From: an uncultured Clostridia bacterium
GTDB taxonomy: Bacteria > Bacillota > Clostridia > UBA1381
Assembly: GCA_947624165.1 (NCBI GenBank)
Contig: CANQJC010000011.1
Span: 1 to 60,246, forward strand
Direction: 5' to 3'
Length of the DNA stretch: 60,246 nt
Positions 51,593 through 60,212 of this stretch are shown one piece after another. The notes beneath the pieces were generated by a model. The model was not told the DNA's origin. It did not search any database and saw only the letters and a list, made by a program, of their open reading frames with translations. The first letter of the stretch is position 1, and each line of letters opens with the position of its first letter. The translations under genes were made by a program, and so were the position numbers.

Positions 51593-54499
51593 TTACAGTT
51601 TTATGTTCAGCGTGTCCGCTTTGCCGTACTTGCGGAAAATCGTCATGTTATTTTGCTGTGTGGTTTCCCAGCCCTTTGAATCGGTTTTTGCCGCTCCGCT
51701 TACGCACACGCTCATCATACCTCCGTCAAGGAAGCGTATACGCGCGCCCTTGTCGTTTTTACTTATTTTTGCCGGAAGATTTACGGACATAATATTTATA
51801 TCGTTGCTGCTCGACGTCTTGGAAATGCGCGCGCCGTTCGTAAGAGAAACAAATATGCAATTGCTCCTTTTATAATAAACGTCCGCGTCCACGCAGAATT
51901 CCTCCGCCAAAACGCCGTCGGCAAGCGTTATTTTGACGCCCACGGCGTCTTGATAATTTTTGTCGTAAAGCGGTATGTCCGTTTTCTCGGGTACCGCGCG
52001 CAGCGAAAGTCCGTTGTTCTCCCATACCGCGTCCACGCGCGTATTGTACGCCGCCGCGGTCATTTTTGCAAGCTGATCCTCCTGTACGAAAATGTATCCG
52101 TAATCGTTTACTATCGCGTCGGCTTTTTTTATCTTTTCATCCTCCGCCTGCCTGTCCGCATATACGTAATCACAATGATTATAGAAGAGAAGCGGCGAGA
52201 AATATTTTGCGGCTATGTTTGAATAAATACTGTTGCCGTTCGGCGTGTTGCACGGCTGAAGCATCAGCTGACCGTTATTGAGATAAAACGGGATCGGGAT
52301 CGCGTTTTCCGCGCTCACCTCCGGCACCGCCGTACTGTCCGGCGTTTGAGAACCGCTGTTCCAGTACAGACCCGCCTCCATCTGCGCCCGATACGTGCCG
52401 TCGTAACCCGTCGTGTTGTCATAATGGGTATCATATCCGATTTTACTCGTGCGCCACGTATGCTGATTTGCTCCGTTTCCCTCGAACGGCAGTCCGTAAA
52501 ATTCAAACGCCGCCTTATGATACGCAAGCTCGCGCTCGTCATGGAACGCATCCGCGTATTCGTGGGAAAGCGAATGTACGCCTACGTAAATATCGCGTTC
52601 TTTAAACCCGTCAAGCTGCGAGCGAAGCTTCTCCCCATAAGGAAAGTATTCGCTGTCGATAGGCACCGCCATGCCGTATTCAAGAGATCCGGCGATGAGG
52701 TCCGCCGCGCCGTCGCCGTTTATGTCGAAAAATCTCGGTACGCAGTTCGTGCCGAATTTAAGATGCGTATTGCCTTTATAATTGCATTCGTTTCCCTCGA
52801 TATATCCGTCAAACGTCAAATCGGGCGCGTAACGTATAATATATCCGTCAAACGTTCCCGCGTAAAGCTCCGCAAAACCGTTGCCGTCGGTATCGGCGAT
52901 ACACGGCGCGTAAAACGGCTGACCGCTCTCGACGGTCACAAAATCGTTGTATTCAACGCCGTAAACGCCGAGCGTTCCATAATAAATTCTGAGATCGCCG
53001 CCGCGCGAACCCACGGCGATATCCGTCATTCCGTCGCCGTTAAGATCGCCCGCCGCAGGCATGGAATCCACAAGACCCGTATTGATTATCACGCCCAGAT
53101 CCTCAAGAACCATACTGTCCTTGTCCGTGCGCGCAAAGCAGCGTATCAAGCCTTCCGCGCTGCCGCATATTATTTCATCCTCGCCGTCAAGATTTATGTC
53201 GGCGGTCTGCGGCGAGGAGTATTCTCCGACAGAGATCGGGTCCCCTTCCCCGTTCGTGAACACCGTAGACGCGCTCAGCTCATAATTCGTCTTCATTCCG
53301 TAGCCTTCATAATAGTACAGAACGCCGTCGGAGCTGCCGCATATCAAATCCATAACGCCGTCGCCGTTGAAATCGACGGGACACGGGTACGCGCGTTTTG
53401 TATAATCGGGGCTTTCAAGAAAATAGCTTATCGTATTATCGTCATAAGCGAGTGAAAGCCATTTCTTCGACGAGACAAAGTGCGTACCCGACGAATAAGC
53501 GTTTTCGTAAGGATCCATAGCGAACGCGCCGTTATCGTTAACGGCATACGTCACGCTTTCCGCTCGTCTGAACCACACGTAAGGATTACGTACGAGCGTG
53601 AAGGACGGTACTTGTCCGTAATTTTCGCACATCTCCTCGAATATTTCCGCAGAACCGTTTTCTATGCCCGTTATGTCCTCGTAATGACACTCCCACGACG
53701 CGGCGGGAGAGCCGTAATTGCCGATTATAAGTTCGGTCGAATATCCGTATTTTTTCATCGAAACAAATTCCGCAATATAATCGCGCAGCAGCTTGTTCGC
53801 GCCGACGGTCGTCGCCGAAAGATATTCGCCTTTATCCTCGGGCGAAAGATTGTTTACGGAAAATATGTTGGGCAGAAGCGGATTCGTAAAAAATACATAT
53901 CCGTTTCCGTATTGATTTATCGTGTAAATTCCCGCGCCGTCTTTAACGGCGATACACTGAGCCGTTGACGGAACGACGCCCACTCCGTAATCAAGCTGCG
54001 AAAGCGTGTCGAAGTCGGAATAGTTTTTATAAAGCTTGCAGAAATCGGAAATAAGCTCCTGTATTTTCTGCGTGTCCCTGTCGGCGGCGGGATATTCCAT
54101 ATCGACGGGACAGCCGTTTACGCTTACAAACTCCGAGGCTCCGACAAAATCATAATCAAAATAATTATAAAGCTCGTTGTCAAGCACCGCGCTCGCGCCG
54201 CCGTCCGATACGAGCGGTTCTATAACCTTCGCGTCAAACGACGGAAGATCGACCGCGCTTTTATCTATATAAAAAATATCGTATTCCGACAGTGCCGACG
54301 GATCCGACATGTCGATCATGTCCACCGTGAGCGCGGCGGCGGTAGATTCGCCCAGCAGACTGTACGCGTTCCTCGCGCTTACGCTGTCCGACGAGCCGAT
54401 GACAGCCGCCCTCAGCGTGTCGGGATTTTCAATCTCCTTTTGCTCGGCGCATGACGTCAGACAGAGCGCGGCAAGAAGCAGCGGTATAAGTTTTTTCAT
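51593..54499 (-). CDS. Large FG-GAP/VCBS beta-propeller lipoprotein
   Basis: A 968-residue surface lipoprotein (lipobox LTSC, Cys17). Residues ~25-370 are an unrecognised N-terminal region. At least five FG-GAP/VCBS-type Ca-binding blades follow near 376 (DFNGDGVMDL), 434 (DINLDGEDEI), 485 (DLNGDGMTDI), 537 (DTDGNGFAEL) and 592 (DINGDGAADL). Downstream, HSLSH (about 642-646) resembles the metal-binding HxxxH motif of NodB-type polysaccharide deacetylases, but the other NodB motifs are not evident. A beta-rich C-terminal part ends the protein. Its AAGGAG overlaps the stop of the DltX-like gene, so it is translated from the same operon. I infer a glycan-binding or glycan-modifying role in the acylation system; no family name is claimed. 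Confidence 0.75.
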   Translation of the reverse strand: MKKLIPLLLAALCLTSCAEQKEIENPDTLRAAVIGSSDSVSARNAYSLLGESTAAALTVDMIDMSDPSALSEYDIFYIDKSAVDLPSFDAKVIEPLVSDGGASAVLDNELYNYFDYDFVGASEFVSVNGCPVDMEYPAADRDTQKIQELISDFCKLYKNYSDFDTLSQLDYGVGVVPSTAQCIAVKDGAGIYTINQYGNGYVFFTNPLLPNIFSVNNLSPEDKGEYLSATTVGANKLLRDYIAEFVSMKKYGYSTELIIGNYGSPAASWECHYEDITGIENGSAEIFEEMCENYGQVPSFTLVRNPYVWFRRAESVTYAVNDNGAFAMDPYENAYSSGTHFVSSKKWLSLAYDDNTISYFLESPDYTKRAYPCPVDFNGDGVMDLICGSSDGVLYYYEGYGMKTNYELSASTVFTNGEGDPISVGEYSSPQTADINLDGEDEIICGSAEGLIRCFARTDKDSMVLEDLGVIINTGLVDSMPAAGDLNGDGMTDIAVGSRGGDLRIYYGTLGVYGVEYNDFVTVESGQPFYAPCIADTDGNGFAELYAGTFDGYIIRYAPDLTFDGYIEGNECNYKGNTHLKFGTNCVPRFFDINGDGAADLIAGSLEYGMAVPIDSEYFPYGEKLRSQLDGFKERDIYVGVHSLSHEYADAFHDERELAYHKAAFEFYGLPFEGNGANQHTWRTSKIGYDTHYDNTTGYDGTYRAQMEAGLYWNSGSQTPDSTAVPEVSAENAIPIPFYLNNGQLMLQPCNTPNGNSIYSNIAAKYFSPLLFYNHCDYVYADRQAEDEKIKKADAIVNDYGYIFVQEDQLAKMTAAAYNTRVDAVWENNGLSLRAVPEKTDIPLYDKNYQDAVGVKITLADGVLAEEFCVDADVYYKRSNCIFVSLTNGARISKTSSSNDINIMSVNLPAKISKNDKGARIRFLDGGMMSVCVSGAAKTDSKGWETTQQNNMTIFRKYGKADTLNIKL

Positions 54500-54510
54500 T
54501 TTCTTCTCCT

Positions 54511-54618
54511 TTAAAACGCTTCGTATATAAATGTTCCGTTGCCCGTGAAAAAGATGCAGACAAGAATGAACATCACGACGTAAAGCGCGAATGTCAAAAT
54601 TTTTTTCAGTATCTTCAT
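54511..54618 (-). CDS. dltX: DltX-like microprotein (35 residues)
   Basis: An ATG at 54618 with GGAGG 7-8 bases upstream opens a 35-codon frame ending TAA at 54513-54511. The peptide has a basic start (MKILKKILT), one membrane helix (FALYVVMFILVCIFF) and the C-terminus GNGTFIYEAF. The short single-helix architecture and terminal FIYxxF are hallmarks of DltX, whose conserved tyrosine has been proposed to accept the acyl group from DltB. It is encoded between the SGNH protein and the lipoprotein rather than at the head of the operon as in most dlt loci. Confidence 0.82.
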   Translation of the reverse strand: MKILKKILTFALYVVMFILVCIFFTGNGTFIYEAF

Positions 54619-54673
54619 TATTTTACCTCCGGCGCGCGGGCGGAATGTTCGACCGCCGCGCGGCGCAATATAT

Positions 54674-55537
54674 TTACAGCCACTCGTCCGTGATTTTGAT
54701 AAACTGCGGAGTACCCACGTCGTAATTCAGATGCCCGGTGTCGTAAAACGCGCCCGCAGTAAATTCTGTTTCCAAATCAAGCGTTTCCACATTGTATTTG
54801 TTTAAAACCTCGTCCGCCATGGCGCGTACCTCGCCCAATAACGGCGGCTGCTCATACTTCGGATTCCACGGCATCCATACGGCGCGGACGCGTATATCGT
54901 TTTCTTGACAGTAAACGATGACCTTCTCAAGCGCGTCCATATTCTTTTCAAACTTCTCCGTCGGAAGGCTGAAATACAGCTCGTTGTATTTCTCCATGCT
55001 TTCCGCAAGCGATCTGTCCGACAGCGCGCCGTGATAAACATGCTTTTCCTGCGGAAGATATTTGTACGGCAGCGGGTTTTGTCCATGAAGCAGCTTGTCG
55101 AAACCGTCGGTGATCATCGGGTAAAAACGGTCTCGTTCAAAATACGCGTACGGAACGTATATATCCTTATGCCAAATATACGTCGGATTCGTGTCAAATT
55201 CGTCGTACAGCGTCAGATAATTAAGACCTATCACAAGCTCCGAGCCGATATTTATATGATGTTTTTTTATCATGTCCCATAAATCCGTGACAACGCCGTA
55301 ATCAAGACCGAGATTTATGTATCCGCTCTCGCTCATATCCTCGTCGAAAGCGGAAATGACGACGCTGTTTCCGAAAAACACTTTGTCCCAGACCTTTTCG
55401 GGGTGGCGGCATTGAGTAATTTCAAAATCATTTTTCACGAAATAATCACTGTTGACGATGAAATTATTGTACGTCAGCGCGAAATCGCAGAATAGTGCGG
55501 CTGCCAACACCGCCGCTATCGCTATAATCTTCTTCAT
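54674..55537 (-). CDS. Membrane-anchored SGNH-hydrolase-like protein (DltD position)
   Basis: A 287-residue protein with an N-terminal signal anchor (about 3-23) and an extracytoplasmic SGNH-type domain. The nucleophile block reads FFGNSVVIS (Ser about 58) and the C-terminal catalytic dyad block reads FYDTGHLN (Asp and His about 266-270). It occupies the place of DltD in dlt operons and of AlgX/PatB-type proteins in alginate or cellulose acetylation systems, which pass the acyl group from the MBOAT enzyme to the polymer. Overall it does not read as canonical DltD. GAAGGGA precedes the ATG at 55537. A 55-base gap separates it from the dltX-like gene. Confidence 0.75.
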   Translation of the reverse strand: MKKIIAIAAVLAAALFCDFALTYNNFIVNSDYFVKNDFEITQCRHPEKVWDKVFFGNSVVISAFDEDMSESGYINLGLDYGVVTDLWDMIKKHHINIGSELVIGLNYLTLYDEFDTNPTYIWHKDIYVPYAYFERDRFYPMITDGFDKLLHGQNPLPYKYLPQEKHVYHGALSDRSLAESMEKYNELYFSLPTEKFEKNMDALEKVIVYCQENDIRVRAVWMPWNPKYEQPPLLGEVRAMADEVLNKYNVETLDLETEFTAGAFYDTGHLNYDVGTPQFIKITDEWL

Positions 55538-55556
55538 GACCGTTCCCTTCCGCAAA

Positions 55557-56705
55557 TTATAATATTGTGAATCCCTTTAATATATCAATAAACTGTTCCG
55601 TCGTGACAGTCATAAGCAGCGTGTTCAGCGCGAAAAGCGCGTTTACGATAACGCACCTTGTCACATACACGGCTTTATTCATTTTCCTTTTATCCGCAGC
55701 GGTAAGCCCCAGGAGATTTTCCATGCCGAGACATATGCCGTTATACACGCCGCCTATCACATACGGAAGCGTGAATCCGTGCCACATGTCCATTATAAAC
55801 ATGACCGCAAAGCCGACGCCCGCAGACGCAAGCCTGCCGAGTCTCTTTCCGTTTAAAACCACAAATATATGCTCTCTGACCCAGTCTGACAACGTTATGT
55901 GCCAGTTGCGCCAGAATTGTGTGAAAGACGCCGCAGCCCACGGTTTTCTGAAGTTTTCCGGCACGGTATAGCCCATGACCGAGCCTGTCGCGACAGCGAT
56001 ATCGCTGTATCCCGATAAATCGAAATACAAAAGAAAATAACTGGTTATTACTGTCAGGACGCTTATATACCAATGCTTCTCGCTTCCCGTCAAATATGCA
56101 AAAAAGGTTGAGACGAAATAAAGCACAACCATTTTTTTGAACATGCCTTTTATGAATCTTTTCGTATAATTTATGAATCTGTCCGCGCTGAGCGGCACGG
56201 GATTGTCGTATACCTTGCGGAAATCTCTGTAACGAAAAATCGGTCCCGAAGTGAACGTCGGGAAAAAGAGTATGTAATTCGCGTATGTGAGGAATGGGAT
56301 CTTCTCCTCGGTATAATATACGAAGTACATCGCGTCAACGGCTTTAAGCATATGATACGCAATTCCCACAAAAGATATCAGCACGGGAAGCTGCGGAAAA
56401 AACTCCGTCATTCTTCCGTATAAAAACGGTACGGTACAGAGTATACAGAAAAACACGAAGAAAAACCGCCTTGTTTTTTTCAGCGGTCTCAAAATCCGTG
56501 CGAATATAAACGTAATAAGCGCGTAGCCCGCGCTCCACAGCGCAAGCTGCCACGAAACATAAGAAATAACGGCTAAATCAGCCAATATCAGGACCTTCGG
56601 TGCCAAATCCTTCTTAAATATAAGACGCGTGACTCCCGAGATAAGCATTATAGAGCCGCAGGCAATAAGCAGCCTGAACAATACGTCAGTCTGTAAATAC
56701 CACAT
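55557..56705 (-). CDS. dltB: DltB-like MBOAT acyltransferase
   Basis: A polytopic membrane-bound O-acyltransferase (382 residues) that moves the activated acyl or aminoacyl group from the carrier protein across the membrane. It contains YILFFPTFTSGPIFRYRDF, DLSGYSDIAVATG, WRNWHITLSDW and the catalytic His in MDMWHGFTLPY, all typical of DltB/AlgI. GGGGAG lies 7 bases before the ATG. It follows the carrier gene by 23 bases. Confidence 0.92.
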   Translation of the reverse strand: MWYLQTDVLFRLLIACGSIMLISGVTRLIFKKDLAPKVLILADLAVISYVSWQLALWSAGYALITFIFARILRPLKKTRRFFFVFFCILCTVPFLYGRMTEFFPQLPVLISFVGIAYHMLKAVDAMYFVYYTEEKIPFLTYANYILFFPTFTSGPIFRYRDFRKVYDNPVPLSADRFINYTKRFIKGMFKKMVVLYFVSTFFAYLTGSEKHWYISVLTVITSYFLLYFDLSGYSDIAVATGSVMGYTVPENFRKPWAAASFTQFWRNWHITLSDWVREHIFVVLNGKRLGRLASAGVGFAVMFIMDMWHGFTLPYVIGGVYNGICLGMENLLGLTAADKRKMNKAVYVTRCVIVNALFALNTLLMTVTTEQFIDILKGFTIL

Positions 56706-56728
56706 TTCACTACTCCCCGTTCAAATTA

Positions 56729-56971
56729 TTAAAGCTTGCTTTTCACAACCTCCGCGATTTCCTCGACAGTATTCATCGGATAAAGCGTGATATCCTTCTG
56801 GGTGATTTGAACGTTATACGTCTGCTCGATGAAATGAATAATTTCAACCGCGCCGAACGAATCGACAAAGCCCTCGTTAAACAGATGCACGTCGTCCGTG
56901 AAATCGGGGTCGTCTCCTATCTCAAACGTTTTACATATAAATTCTCTGAGCGTGTTCTTGATTTCTTCCAT
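56729..56971 (-). CDS. dltC: DltC-like carrier protein
   Basis: An 80-residue acyl-carrier-type protein. The phosphopantetheine attachment Ser is in GFVDSFGAVEII (about 39). It is the same length as typical DltC (about 78-80). It would receive aminoacyl groups from the two adenylation enzymes upstream and deliver them to DltB. GAAGGAG lies inside the end of the preceding adenylation gene; the gap is 3 bases. Confidence 0.92.
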   Translation of the reverse strand: MEEIKNTLREFICKTFEIGDDPDFTDDVHLFNEGFVDSFGAVEIIHFIEQTYNVQITQKDITLYPMNTVEEIAEVVKSKL

Positions 56972-56974
56972 TTT

Positions 56975-58510
56975 TTATTCTCCTTCAATATAAGATTTTC
57001 TAAGTCCCGTTCTGTCGATTTTTCCGCTTGGCGTATGCGGGAAATGTTCCATTGTCACAATACGCGCGGGAACCATATATTTCGGTATATATCCCTGCAA
57101 GGTCATTTTAAATTTACGCGCGTTTATCTGCGCATCGGTTTCGATAAACAATACGATCTCCTGTTTCGGCGCGTCAAAGAGGGCGCACGCGCTTTTTATT
57201 CCTTCGACCGCCGCGGCCGCCGCTTCGATATCGCCCATTTCGATCCTGTTTCCTCTGAGCTTTATCTGGCTGTCGCGTCTGCCAAGGAATATGATATTGC
57301 CCTCCTCGTTTTTATACACGAGGTCGCCCGTGCGGTAAATACGCTCGTTATAGTACGGGTTCAGCGGGTTTTGCACAAACACCTTTGCGGAAAGATCCGG
57401 CGCGTTCCAGTACCCAAGAGCAATTCCGCTGCCGCCTATACAAAGTTCGCCCTGCTCGCCTGTTTCACACATTTTATTTTCATCGTTCAAAATCAAAGCT
57501 TTCATGTTCGCGCACGGAATACCTATCGGCAGGACCTCATGATTTTCATAGTCGCGGTCGACTATATAATATGTTGCGATATCCGTCGACTCGGTAGGTC
57601 CGTACATATTGACGTACATACAGCGCGGAAGATGCTTGCGCCAAATGTTAAGCTGTGTGTTCGGCATGACTTCGCCGGCAAACAGTATCAGTTCAAGATC
57701 GGGCAGCGGCGTTTTTTCGAGCGCGCCGCTGTTCGCGACGTTTATCATTACGGTCGGTACCCAGAATATGACCGATATTTTTTCATCGGCGAGAAACTCC
57801 GTCAGTTTATCCGGGTACATGAACAGAGCTTCGGGGATCAGATACGTTTTCGCGCCGGTGTAAAGAGCCGCGAACATATCGAACACCGAATTGTCAAAAT
57901 GAAACGCCGACTGCATTCCTATCACGCTTTTTTCCGTAACGGGGAACGTGTCAACGATCCATTCTATATAATCTATAACTCCTCTGTGCGAAACGGTAAC
58001 TCCCTTCGGTACGCCGGTGGAGCCTGACGTGTGCATTATGTACGCCGGATCAAGGTCGCACACATTACGCAGTACGCGGTCAATGCCGTCGTCGTCGCGA
58101 GGTGTTTTTACAAGCTCGTCAAACAGGAATATTTTCACGTCGAGCGGCGTGTCCGAAAGCTTATCCGCCCCCGCCTTATCCGTTATGATTGCCGACGGCT
58201 TTAAATTTTCCGTGATTTTGGCTATACGCGCCGCGGGCGCGTCATAATTCACCGGCGCGTACGGCGAACCGGCGTACATTATGCCCATAAAACATTCGAT
58301 CGCGCCGACCGTTTTCGGCATCAGTACGATTATCGGATGTTCGCAGCCAGTTTTTACGGATTTCATAAGACCGCTTGCTACGCTTCTCGCGCCGAGACGA
58401 AGCTCGTTAAACGATATCGAATTTTCCGCGTCCTCAAACGCTGTTTTGTCTCCGAATTTTTTCGCCGCGTTTTCCACAAAATGCACGGCACTTATCAATG
58501 TCTTTTCCAT
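56975..58510 (-). CDS. DltA-like amino-acid adenylation enzyme 2
   Basis: An ANL-superfamily amino-acid:carrier ligase (511 residues). Core motifs are HTSGSTGVPKGVT (A3), FHFDNSVFD (A4, with the Asp that binds the substrate alpha-amino group), NMYGPTE (A5), YRTGD (A7), GNRIEMGDIE (A8) and SGKIDR with the catalytic Lys (A10). It activates an amino acid as aminoacyl-AMP and loads the DltC-like carrier 3 bases downstream. Canonical DltA uses D-alanine; whether this copy does is unknown. I chose the ATG at 58510 behind AGGTGG. It is clearly paralogous to the gene just upstream. Confidence 0.88.
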   Translation of the reverse strand: MEKTLISAVHFVENAAKKFGDKTAFEDAENSISFNELRLGARSVASGLMKSVKTGCEHPIIVLMPKTVGAIECFMGIMYAGSPYAPVNYDAPAARIAKITENLKPSAIITDKAGADKLSDTPLDVKIFLFDELVKTPRDDDGIDRVLRNVCDLDPAYIMHTSGSTGVPKGVTVSHRGVIDYIEWIVDTFPVTEKSVIGMQSAFHFDNSVFDMFAALYTGAKTYLIPEALFMYPDKLTEFLADEKISVIFWVPTVMINVANSGALEKTPLPDLELILFAGEVMPNTQLNIWRKHLPRCMYVNMYGPTESTDIATYYIVDRDYENHEVLPIGIPCANMKALILNDENKMCETGEQGELCIGGSGIALGYWNAPDLSAKVFVQNPLNPYYNERIYRTGDLVYKNEEGNIIFLGRRDSQIKLRGNRIEMGDIEAAAAAVEGIKSACALFDAPKQEIVLFIETDAQINARKFKMTLQGYIPKYMVPARIVTMEHFPHTPSGKIDRTGLRKSYIEGE

Positions 58511-58531
58511 AATTGCCACCTGTTTCGCCCG

Positions 58532-60070
58532 TTATTCCTCCAGGCTTTTTTTCAGCGTTACCCTGTCTATTTTGTCATTGGCAGTATGCGGAAGCTTGTC
58601 CACGACCGTAAGAGCCGCAGGAAGCATATAAGACGGTATATATTTTTTTAGCTCCATATTGAATTTACGGAGCTTAAATTCCGCATCGCTTTCCACAAAC
58701 AGGACTATGCGCTGTTTCTTTTCATCAAATACGGCGCACGCGCCTTTTACGTCCGGCACGCACATCGCCGCGTTTTCTATCTCGCCGAGTTCTATCCTGT
58801 TACCTTTTACTTTTACCTGGTTATCTATTCTTCCTATATATATTATAAGCCCTTCGTCGTTTATATACGCAAGGTCGCCGGTACGATAAATAATCTCGCG
58901 GTAATACGGATTAACGGGATTTTGTACAAAGGCTTTGTCTGTGATCTCGCGATTGTTCCAATAACCCAGCGACACGCCCGTGCCTATAACGCATATCTCG
59001 CCCTGCTCGTTCGTTTCGGCAATTTCATTTTTTTCATTGAGTATCAAAATGCGCATATTGCGGCACGCTTTGCCGATCGGCAGAGGGTCGCTGTCCTTAA
59101 ACGGACGGTCTACAATATAATATGTGCATACGTCCGAGATCTCCGTCGGACCGTAGAGATTTGCGTAGGTACAATTCGGCAGCGCGGCGCGCCATATGTT
59201 AAGCTGAGTGTTCGGCATTACTTCGCCGCAGAACACAACATTTTCAAGCTTCGGCATTTTGATTTCGGAAAGCGCGCCCGAATTGGCTACATTTATCATT
59301 ACAGTAGGTACCCAGAAAATTGTTGTGATATCGTTGTCACGGACAAATTCCGGCAGCTTAATGGGAAACATAAACAAGGATTCCGGGATAATGACCATTT
59401 TCGCGCCGGAAAGCAGACAGCTGTATATATCGAATATGGAATTGTCAAAATAAAACGGAGCCTGATTGCCGAGCACCGAGTTTTCGTTTATTTTAAATGT
59501 GTCGCACACCCACACGGCATAGTCGATAACTCCTCTGTGCGGCACGGTAACGCCCTTCGGCGCGCCCGTTGAACCCGATGTGAACATTATATATATCGGA
59601 TCCGTATCGACCGCGCCCGAAAGAGCTTTGTCAACGAGCGCGTCGTCCGTTTCGGTTTCTGTTATTTCATTATATATATGTATTTTGATCCCCTTCGGGA
59701 TATCCAATTCTTCAAGTCTTTTTTTACCATCTTCATCTGTGATTATGTGTCCCCTGCCGCAAAGACTGCTTATGATTTTGCCTATTCGGCTCACAGGCAT
59801 ATCGTAAGCCGTGGGAACGTAAGGGTTCGCGCTGTACATCGCGCCCATAAAGCATACAAGACATGAAATGCTTTTCTTCAGATACACCATAACGGGAGAC
59901 GGCATGTAACCTTCGTCGGAGGATTTGATAAGAGCCGTTCCGACCGATCTGCCTGTTTTTCTAAGCTCGTTAAAGCTTATTTCGCCCCATTCGTCGGAAA
60001 CGGCAGTTTTATCGCCGTATTTTTGCGCGGCTCTCTCGAGCAGTTTCACAGCAGAATTTAAATGTACCAT
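58532..60070 (-). CDS. DltA-like amino-acid adenylation enzyme 1
   Basis: A 512-residue paralogue of the next gene with the same domain layout: FTSGSTGAPKGVT (A3), FYFDNSIFD (A4, amino-group Asp present), NLYGPTE (A5), YRTGD (A7), GNRIELGEIE (A8) and NDKIDR with the C-terminal Lys (A10). The two proteins share long identical runs (for example PTVMINVANSGAL and GEVMPNTQLNIWR) but differ around the substrate pocket (FYFDNS against FHFDNS and flanks), so they may activate different amino acids. GGAGG lies 5-6 bases before the ATG at 60070. It is the first gene of the operon, behind a consensus promoter. Confidence 0.88.
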   Translation of the reverse strand: MVHLNSAVKLLERAAQKYGDKTAVSDEWGEISFNELRKTGRSVGTALIKSSDEGYMPSPVMVYLKKSISCLVCFMGAMYSANPYVPTAYDMPVSRIGKIISSLCGRGHIITDEDGKKRLEELDIPKGIKIHIYNEITETETDDALVDKALSGAVDTDPIYIMFTSGSTGAPKGVTVPHRGVIDYAVWVCDTFKINENSVLGNQAPFYFDNSIFDIYSCLLSGAKMVIIPESLFMFPIKLPEFVRDNDITTIFWVPTVMINVANSGALSEIKMPKLENVVFCGEVMPNTQLNIWRAALPNCTYANLYGPTEISDVCTYYIVDRPFKDSDPLPIGKACRNMRILILNEKNEIAETNEQGEICVIGTGVSLGYWNNREITDKAFVQNPVNPYYREIIYRTGDLAYINDEGLIIYIGRIDNQVKVKGNRIELGEIENAAMCVPDVKGACAVFDEKKQRIVLFVESDAEFKLRKFNMELKKYIPSYMLPAALTVVDKLPHTANDKIDRVTLKKSLEE

Positions 60071-60113
60071 AATTTCCTCCATAGCGCAGATTTTTGCATA
60101 CAAATTCATTCTA

Positions 60114-60142
60114 ATTATAGCATTTTCATACACGGGTGTCAA
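60114..60142 (-). promoter_or_regulatory. Promoter of the dlt-like operon
   Basis: On the minus strand, TTGACA (60142-60137) and TATAAT (60119-60114) have 17-base spacing, a perfect consensus. The start near 60107 gives a short leader of about 37 bases. Confidence 0.88.
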
Positions 60143-60175
60143 GGGCGGCGAATATATGACAAAAAGTTATTCAAC

Positions 60176-60212
60176 AAAAAGCCCGCCGAGCCAAAGGTAT
60201 GGTTCGGCGGGC
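60176..60212 (-). terminator. Terminator of an upstream minus-strand gene outside the window
   Basis: A 12-bp GC-rich stem with one G-T pair (60181-60192 with 60201-60212) and an 8-base loop is followed on the minus strand by a T-run. It shows that a separate minus-strand unit ends just right of the window and that the dlt-like operon starts at its own promoter. Bases 60213-60246 are too short to interpret. Confidence 0.75.

Noticed and set aside
52346-53455. 369-codon plus-strand open frame antisense to the FG-GAP lipoprotein
   Set aside because: Arg/Val-rich shadow translation with no recognisable domain; the opposite strand encodes clear Ca-binding repeats and a lipobox.
56807-58027. 406-codon plus-strand open frame over dltC and the second adenylation gene
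   Set aside because: It crosses two well-supported genes on the other strand and shows typical shadow composition (Arg, Tyr, Phe rich).
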